The notes under the pieces were generated by a model that did not search any database, was not told the DNA's origin, and worked only from the letters and a program-made list of their open reading frames with translations. A stretch of 64,000 nucleotides of DNA from Acestrorhynchus altus (Eukaryota; Chordata; Actinopteri; Characiformes; Acestrorhynchidae). Position numbers and translations under genes: made by a program. Every line of letters starts with the position of its first letter. The first letter of the stretch is position 1. Location: the NCBI GenBank assembly GCA_034509495.1, contig CM067522.1:5118648-5182647 (forward strand), in the 5' to 3' direction. Positions 57,795-64,000 of this stretch are shown piece after piece.

Positions 57795-60725
57795 CTGAAA
57801 AAAAAAAAAAAATCACATTACCGTCATATTCCAACATGCAATCATTAGATTTGATTTTGTAAAGGTTCACTTAAATGAGTAGCATAGATATCATCATCAT
57901 GAGATCAACAATCTCAGCTAGAAAGTAATCGTTTTACATTTGTTACAAAATACACAGTCCAGTCACATCCATTATGACCACCTCATTGTTTTTACACTTC
58001 AGTCCACTGACCATACAGGAGCACTTTGTAGTTCTGTGATTACAGACTGTGGTCCATCTGTTTCTCTGCATACTTTATTCACCATGTTTGGAACCCCACA
58101 GGACCACCACAGAGCAGGTATTATTTGGGTGGCAGTTCATTTTCAGCACTGCTGTGACACTGATATGGTGTCACTGCTGTATTGAATTCATTCATACCAG
58201 TGCATCACACTCCAACAGACCAGCCAACCATGCCAAGGTGACTGTAGTGCTGAGAATGACCCACCACCCAAAAAAATACCTGCTCTGTGGTTGTCCTGAC
58301 CATTGAGAAACAGGGTGAAAGGAGGCTAACAAAGTGCAGAGAAACAGATGAACTACAATCTGTAAATATAGAACTACAAAGTATATGGTAAGTGGAATTT
58401 GTTTAAAGAAAAATATGTATAATGTGCAGTGACCACAAAAAGATGGTCATAATGTGACAACTGCATACATCCATTACTTGTACACTAGTGACAGCACAAA
58501 TATTTCATGTATTCTCACTAGCCCAACTTATTTGAGCATTTTCCTACCCGTCAGACATGCAATACCAGACACCTATGCAAAACATTGTACAAAGAATTTT
58601 TCTTCCTGTATGATCATTTCAAGCAAACCCACAGGTGCTTTTGTAAATGACGCAGACCACACTTATGAAAACCACTGTAACAAATGCTATAATATTCTGG
58701 CCAATCCTACTGTTTGTAGCTACGATTAACAAAAGCTGGCTTAAAACACTTATTACTGAGCTTTTACCTCCTCAAGCTCTTCATCATACTCCTCTCCTTC
58801 AACTTCCTCCTCTTCATCACCTGGCTTTTTGTCCTTCTCCTCTTTCTCCTCATCTGATTTATCATCCCCTTTCTTCTCCAGTTCCTGTAAAAACAGACCA
58901 AATGCACAGAGAAAATACATTCTCATTAAAAAATAAATGTCAATAAACAAAGCGTTTTATGATCAATATGGTTCTCAATTCTGGTCCTGGAGGACCACTG
59001 TCCTACTTGTACTAGTTTTCCTGCCAAAACACACCCAGTTCATTTAAGCAAGGGCCCATCAGTTTATTAGTTGTTTCAGGTGTGATACATTAGTGAGAAC
59101 AATGGAAAACAAGCAGGGCAGTGGTACTTCAGGAGCAGATTTGAAAACCACTGGGTTAAGCGAAGAAAGAAAAAGCTGCATACATCTAGTTTAGATAGTA
59201 AAGCCTCCTTTTCATTGCTTGAGACCTTTCTCGGTTTCGTAGAACCTGCAAAAATGAATATTTTTTAGAAATGTTCAAATGCAGTCATTTCCAATGCAAA
59301 TGTTCAGAAATATTTTACCAGTTTTCTTTTTTATTTTTCTCTTCTGTGGCATGAGTTCCTTTGGAAGACGATTCCAGTCTGCAAAAATAGAATTAAATGC
59401 ATCTTCATTAAATCCATCACATGCTTTGCTTAAAGGTCAAGATTATACCTGGTGTCCATTCTTCATCCTCAATTGTGCCGTATTCTCTGATGTATTTCTC
59501 TTTGTACTTTTCGACTTCTGCAAACAAGTTACAAATACAATGACCAACACCTTCTAACCCTCTCTGCCTGCAGATGTGAGGTTACGTGAGTAATCTTAAG
59601 TGCTGCAGCAGAAAGCCTTAAGCATTACAGCATTACAGCTCGTTGTGATTAAATCTGAGGGAGTGCAGCTTACCATTCTTGCCAGAGGGGGGCTTTATGT
59701 TGAAAGGTAGACTTTTCATTTTACCTCTGATCTCTTGTTTCAAAGCCAACATGTAGTCTTCAGCCTCACCAGCCTTCAGAGGCACTGGTTTAAACTCTGT
59801 TTGCTGTAGAGGAGACAAGAATGGCACTGATGTGTCATCTGTGTGGCCATAAGGACACTGGAGTTTTTCCAAAACAATATGCATTAATAAATTAAATCAC
59901 TGAAATGGCAATTAAGTTACTCAGAGTGGTTTCCTGTGAAATGTTAAATTCTGGGGAAAGGAATTTAGAGTTTAGTGCCTCAATTTGTCAAATTTATTAA
60001 ATAAAAAATGTTACATACATTTGTATATTGACTAATTTATTTAGGTTTTTGTGAGGCAAAATAAAAATGGCCCCCAAACAAAAGTTGTGTTTCTATTATG
60101 TACAGGTGAAACAGATTTGAAACATATTTACTCAGGTTACTTTGGGTGGTAAATAAAAGATCTACAGTGGCATTGTTAAGAACATTGGTTCCCATGACCC
60201 CACTCTACAGTTACAGTTAGTAGATTTGTCCAAAATGCATTTTGGATTTCACATCACAACACATTTCAACTTTACAAAACAACTATCATCTATGAAGTTT
60301 CACTATAATGGCTCCATTTAAACTGAGAAAATCACCAAACAGTGAAAGCATTACTAGCCAGCTTTACTCTTCAGACTTCAAATTAGAGACAGCAGAAGAG
60401 ACGAGATGAGACGGCAGAAGAGATGAGATGAGACAGCAGAAGAGACGAGATGAGACGGCAGAAGAGATGAGATGAGACGGCAGAAGAGACGAGATGAGAT
60501 GGCAGAAGAGATGAGACGGCAGAAGAAGGCAGATTAGACGGCAGAAGAGGGCAGATGAGACTGCAAAAGAGGGCAGATGAGACTGCAGAAGATGGCAGAT
60601 GAGACATCACTGACTGGGAACATTGGTTGAGGCCCTCTCTGACTCTCAGGCATGGATGTTCTGTTGATGCCCAGAGCCTCAATGTTGAAAGTGAACGCTG
60701 CTACCCCCCTGCCTTTCCCTGCCAT
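57708..60725 (-). CDS. polr3g: POLR3G, RNA polymerase III subunit RPC7 (RPC32-alpha)
   Basis: Seven coding exons (60725-60615, 59803-59674, 59517-59449, 59378-59319, 59245-59184, 58884-58768, 57794-57708) total 636 bp and 211 residues; I recall human POLR3G as 223. RPC7 belongs to the RPC3-RPC6-RPC7 subcomplex that opens promoters for Pol III. Landmarks are MAGKGRG-V-AAFTFNIEALG at the N-terminus, FKPVPLKAGEAEDYMLALKQ at 41-60, EWTPDWNRLPKELMP at about 100-113, a lysine-rich segment, and a long acidic stretch (145-183). The conserved end is NDYIASYFEDGDDYG then DDNMDEATY. It is more like POLR3G than POLR3GL by synteny with MBLAC2 and LYSMD3. All splice sites are GT-AG. Confidence 0.96.
57955..58460. 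mobile_element. Palindromic (foldback) repeat in POLR3G intron 6
   Basis: Left-arm words recur inverted in the right arm. Examples are ctgtttctctgcatactttat (58058-58078) against caaagtgcagagaaacag (58329-58346), cagagcaggtattatttggg (58111-58130) against cccaaaaaaatacctgctctg (58267-58287), and tatgaccacc against ggtcata at the ends. No transposase is encoded. I recall this family as common in ostariophysan fishes. Confidence 0.75.
58768..58884 (-). CDS. polr3g: POLR3G coding exon 6 (acidic)
   Basis: The exon is 39 codons, mostly Glu, Asp and Lys. It starts E-L-E-K-K-G-D and ends E-E-L-E-E, phase 0 to 0. Confidence 0.93.
58966..59160. repeat. Non-autonomous dispersed repeat in POLR3G intron 5
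   Basis: The left end ggttctcaattctggtcctg and right end ttgaaaaccactgggtta correspond to the imperfect inverted ends of a frequent fish repeat (tggttctcaa.../...ttgagaaccact). Confidence 0.6.
59184..59245 (-). CDS. polr3g: POLR3G coding exon 5
   Basis: The exon is 62 bp, phase 1 to 0. It encodes STKPRKVSSNEKEALLSKLD. This is the least conserved exon. The donor is GTATGC. Confidence 0.85.
59319..59378 (-). CDS. polr3g: POLR3G coding exon 4
   Basis: The exon is 60 bp, phase 1 to 1. It encodes WNRLPKELMPQKRKIKKKT, the basic segment. Confidence 0.92.
59449..59517 (-). CDS. polr3g: POLR3G coding exon 3
   Basis: The exon is 69 bp, phase 1 to 1. It encodes V-E-K-Y-K-E-K-Y-I-R-E-Y-G-T and E-D-E-E-W-T-P. 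Confidence 0.92.
59674..59803 (-). CDS. polr3g: POLR3G coding exon 2
   Basis: The exon is 43 codons plus 1 base. It encodes the conserved FKPVPLKAGEAEDYMLALKQ core. The acceptor is cctctacag and the donor is GTAAGC. Confidence 0.94.
60385..60606. repeat. 22-bp minisatellite in POLR3G intron 1
   Basis: About ten tandem copies of agatgagatgagacggcagaag, with an aga(c/t)ga variation and a second subtype agggcagatgagactgcaga-ag at the right end. The array stops only about 8 bases from the exon 1 donor. Confidence 0.92.
60615..60725 (-). CDS. polr3g: POLR3G coding exon 1
   Basis: The exon is 37 codons, ending P-Q-P-M-F-P with donor GTCAGT, phase 0. The reading continues Q-T-E-F-K-P in exon 2. 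Confidence 0.93.
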
Positions 60726-60979
60726 AGTGCTTCACTCCCTGACTCTGATCAACACTATTAATTCACACAGAGCAGACACACACAGAACTGTTGTGAGGAT
60801 TTCTGACTGAAGTTCAGCTTCAGTGATTTTTATGGTCACGTGTGGGGTTGGGCGGGGTTTGTTTTTGCGGTCCACCAATCATCTTCCCGTTTTTGTCAAA
60901 GTCACGCCGACACTTCCTCCAATCAGCGCGGTCCGGTGGGCAGGGCAGTGCGGCAGTGCGCCTGCGCGGGGACGGCGGG
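60726..60979. promoter_or_regulatory. Shared bidirectional promoter of POLR3G (-) and MBLAC2 (+)
   Basis: The start codons are 254 bp apart in divergent orientation, as in the human locus. The interval holds a GC box (GGGCGGGG, 60850-60857), CCAAT boxes at 60875-60879 and 60919-60923 (44 bp apart), an ETS-like ACTTCCT at 60912-60918 and many CpG. No TATA box is evident. Confidence 0.8.
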
Positions 60980-61421
60980 ATGGCGGCGGCGGACTGGTTC
61001 GCTCATAAAGCGCTGGATAACGGCGTGTTCTGGATCCAGGAGCGCTTTTACGAGTCGGGGAACAGGGCGAATATGTGGCTCATTCGCGGATCCCACCAGG
61101 ACGTGCTGATAGACTCGGGGCTGGGCTTGCGGAGTCTGCCGGACTACATCCGCTCCCGCGCTCTTCTCGGCGGAGACGCGCAGCGTAAAAACCCGCTGCT
61201 GGCCATCGGCACGCACGTCCACTTCGACCACTCCGGTGGGCTGCACCAGTTCCAACAGGTGGGCGTGCACCGGGCGGAGGTCGAGGCACTGGCCAGTGGA
61301 GACAACTTCGAGACGGTGACGTGGCTGTCTGACCGGGACATAGTGGAGACCCCGTCCCCGGGCTGGACGGCGCGGCGGTACCGAGTGAAGGCTGTGCAGC
61401 CCACCCACATCCTGCAGGAAG
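60980..61421 (+). CDS. mblac2: MBLAC2 coding exon 1
   Basis: The exon is 147 codons plus 1 base, strongly GC-rich. It carries the HxHxDH motif and ends L-Q-E with donor G|GTGTGT. Confidence 0.94.
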
Positions 61422-63165
61422 GTGTGTAACATCACTGCTGGCCAGCCCAGTGCTCGCCAGCCCCCTGCTGGACGTCTGCTGAAGCAGGGTTAGTGACCGC
61501 TGCAGTAGCACTTCTGACTCATCTCAGCAGACCAGGATCAGATCTCCTAATCCTGCATCAGCCTTCCTTTAGAGCGCGTGAGGGTCCTCAGCAGCACACT
61601 GATGAGCCCATGCTGATGTTCGGTGGGCGTGGCAGAGCACAAAGTGGGCGTGGCTGAGCAGGAAACACTCACTGTACAGTGCAGGCCTGTTCCATGACCA
61701 GCTCTGAAACACTGACACAGTTGGGTTAAGAAACACAGCATGATGTCATTCTTACACGCCTTGTAAGATCTGGAGAAGAATCGATCTCAATCAGATTAGG
61801 GTTGTAACAGGAGCATGCCTGTGGATCGAGAGCCAAGCCCTGAGCCTAATATGATTTCCTTATCTGTCTGAATTGTCTTGAGGTGGTGGGTTACATAGTT
61901 AAACCACACAAAGGGAAGAAGAAGAAGAATTAGTGTCATGCTGTAATGCTTGTTAAACAGCTGTGTTTTTGTTGCCAAGCAGTTTATATTTAGCTTACAT
62001 GTTCTCATTCTTAGAGTGAGGCCAAACATTACCCCTGGTTGGGTCATTAATAGTGATGGATGGTGGTGTAACTGATGACGCATAATTGTTTGGTTTCATT
62101 ACTTTGTTCATTTGTGTTAGTGACTTTTAACATGCACTGTATGTGATTGATGGGTGTTTCTCAATACCATGACTTGTGTTCTTGGGAACAATGTTCTTGA
62201 AAAGGACCACATGTTTTGTAAACATAGAACCAGCTGCATGTTTCCTAAAAACATCAGAACTTCAGACCATATAACTATAAAGTCTTCTGCCATTGTGACC
62301 ATGTTGAATTCAAAAAGAATGCTAGGTGTTTACATTTATTCTCATTAGAAAGTCTCCAAACGATGCACCCTCAGTTTTCAGGGCAGAGTAAGACCTCCTC
62401 TGGGAACTGTAACTGTTTTTTGTAAATGCATTCTTGTGTATTGGCATAGAACTTGGGCAGGGGGCATCGGGGAAGAACACAAGGACTAAGTCCAGTTTAA
62501 CTCAGAACTTTTGTCATCATCATTCTCATCCCTTTTGATTTTGTCTCAAACTTTATTTTCTTGTACATGGTTATCAAAAGCATGCACATTTATATTTTAT
62601 ATTTCATGCAGCTCCACACTCCATCTCCCAAGGACCAACCATCACATTCCCTCAACAACCAGATTCCCTCATCCCTGCCCTAATTTGTGCACTGGTCAAT
62701 GCTGCTTGTTCTGTGTCAGTGCTGCAATGCAGTCTCAATATCCAGTTGCTACACTCCCCTCCTTTTGGTATTCTGTTTTCAGGGGATGTCATCAACCTTG
62801 GAGATCGTCAGCTGACGGTGCTACACATGCCTGGCCACTCCAGAGGCAGCATCTGCCTGCATGACAAGGACAACAAGATGCTCTTCAGCGGCGATGTGGT
62901 CTACGATGGTTCCATGATTGACTGGCTGCCCTACAGTACTGTTGGTGACTATGTTCGCAGCTGTGAGAGGCTGGTGGAGATGGTGGACAAAGAGGAAGTG
63001 GATCTAGTAATGCCCGGCCACTTTAACACCTTTGGAGCCAAGAGGCTTCACCGATTGGCCTCTAACTACATCTCTATGGCAGGATCCTGCCATAAGGTTT
63101 CAACCTGTGCAGTGAAATCTATCGCCAGTCTGGCACTTCGTTTCTCCAACTCTTGCATCTGTTAG
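60980..63165 (+). CDS. mblac2: MBLAC2, metallo-beta-lactamase domain-containing protein 2
   Basis: Two coding exons (60980-61421 and 62783-63165) encode 274 residues; I recall human MBLAC2 as 279. The family is a metallo-beta-lactamase-fold hydrolase, described as a palmitoyl-CoA thioesterase and an off-target of hydroxamate HDAC inhibitors. The metal-binding motif THVHFDHSGG gives His79, His81, Asp83 and His84. Further ligands are His166 (MPGHSRGS), Asp185 (FSGDVVYDG) and His227 (MPGHFNTFG), so all expected residues are present. Cys250 (S-C-H-K-V-S-T) matches a cysteine reported palmitoylated in the human protein. The start at MAAADWFAHK fits the family N-terminus. An upstream in-frame ATG at 60842 lies in the promoter and is rejected. 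Confidence 0.96.
61422..62782. other. MBLAC2 intron, no other gene seen
   Basis: This single 1.36-kb intron has no recognisable repeat family or RNA gene. Confidence 0.7.
62783..63165 (+). CDS. mblac2: MBLAC2 coding exon 2
   Basis: The exon starts after acceptor ctgttttcag, completing Gly and continuing D-V-I-N-L-G-D-R. It carries the remaining metal ligands and ends at TAG. Its GC content is much lower than exon 1. Confidence 0.95.
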
Positions 63166-64000
63166 TTCTTTAGAACTTTATGCAACAGTATAGAGCTGAA
63201 AAGCTAAGATACTAAACGTTCTTTGGTTTGATGTACAGGGCACTGTGCATCAATAGTGAGCAAAACACTGAGCAATGTTGTTTCAAGTATTCTGGGCCCT
63301 TCATAAGTGAGGAGATGAAAATGTAAAGACAGTTTTTGCTGTGTTCTCAACTGTGATGGATTAGAAAAGAAAAGATTATTGGGGTGAAAATCAATGACAT
63401 TTTGAAGAAGCTAAAAACTAGGTTATTTAAAAAGCCCCTGTAGATTCTTTATGGGTTCTGTTTTACATTTATGATATTTAGCTGATGCTCTTATCCAGAG
63501 CGACTTCCAAGGTTACTCACTTTAATTTGTGTAGCACAGCATAGGTGCCCAGGCCGGGAATCAAACATCAGTCTCACGCATGATGTGGTGGCTCACTGGT
63601 GGTATTATCTATTGCACCACAGCAACCACTTATCTCATATCTTGTGTTTAAATTAATTTAGCTATAAATTAATTACGTTCACTTTAATTTTCACTACTAC
63701 CATAACTTTGTTTCAACTTTGTTTCTATAGGCATGGTTTCCTCTTATATTTATTTATATATTTATTCACTCGTGTTTATCATGAAGCTATAGATGACCGC
63801 ACTAAACTGTCTCCATACCCCGTAAAGGCCAGTGCTCTGGTATGTAGCTTCAGTATTTGACAAAAAATAGAGCTGCTAAGAAGTGAGGTGGAAATGAACT
63901 GTATGGTAATCGAAAGCTGTAGCACCTCCAAAGTAGAAGCTAATGTGAAATGTTTGTAGGGTTGATTGATCCCGAACAGCTTCATATTTCTTTTTAACTT
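63166..64000 (+). other. MBLAC2 3' UTR and downstream DNA
   Basis: No AATAAA is evident on the plus strand in this stretch, so the polyadenylation site is not located. It contains a dispersed repeat at 63459-63625. Confidence 0.5.
63459..63625. repeat. Dispersed 'cttatccagagcgactt' repeat
   Basis: The sequence ttttacatttatgatattta + gctgatgctcttatccagag is a hallmark of a very common fish repeat, here with ccaggccgggaatcaaac further on. A shorter relative lies at 28520-28615. Confidence 0.7.

Noticed and set aside
60923..61511. Long minus-strand open frames opposite MBLAC2 exon 1
   Set aside because: They are shadows of a GC-rich coding exon. The plus-strand product has all metal-ligand residues and conserved family sequence.

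Overview
The window is nuclear DNA from a bony fish, very probably a teleost. It has intron-rich genes with consensus GT-AG splice sites, many CA/GT microsatellites, several decayed Tc1/mariner transposons and teleost-type LINEs. A palindromic repeat at about 57.95-58.46 kb is of a kind I associate with characins and catfishes (Ostariophysi). That placement is inference; the species cannot be read from the window.

Four protein-coding genes are supported, in the order ADGRV1 (-), LYSMD3 (+), POLR3G (-), MBLAC2 (+). The same neighbours, order and relative orientations are known at human 5q14.3. ADGRV1 fills the left part: 15 consecutive coding exons (931-25,268, minus strand) encode the signal peptide and about eight Calx-beta repeats, roughly the first 1,000 residues of a receptor of about 6,000. 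The rest lies beyond the left edge. A CpG-rich stretch at 40.49-40.87 kb with a consensus donor on the minus strand is my candidate for the ADGRV1 promoter and a non-coding first exon, about 15 kb upstream of the start codon. LYSMD3 (two coding exons) and POLR3G (seven) are tail to tail. POLR3G and MBLAC2 (two coding exons) are head to head, with start codons 254 bp apart and two CCAAT boxes between them.

The remainder is introns and about 13 kb of retroelement-rich DNA between ADGRV1 and LYSMD3. A 2.7-kb array of a 30-bp telomere-like repeat lies in an ADGRV1 intron, and a second, unrelated 30-bp array lies at 41.6-42.2 kb. A nearly full-length LINE occupies 45.1-48.1 kb. A second LINE at 48.9-51.2 kb is split by a solo LTR with a clean 5-bp target duplication. 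A 77-bp satellite at 52.2-52.9 kb abuts a further LINE. Tc1-like transposon remnants lie at 23.0, 28.4 and 39.1 kb.

The four genes do not form a pathway: a stereocilia/ankle-link adhesion GPCR, a LysM membrane protein, an RNA polymerase III subunit and a metallo-beta-lactamase-fold acyl-CoA thioesterase. What they share is an old conserved neighbourhood. I found no new enzymatic or defence system. The most useful leads are a one-base coding disruption in ADGRV1 exon 2, the intronic telomere-like array, the predicted distal ADGRV1 promoter, and several clean nested-insertion structures.
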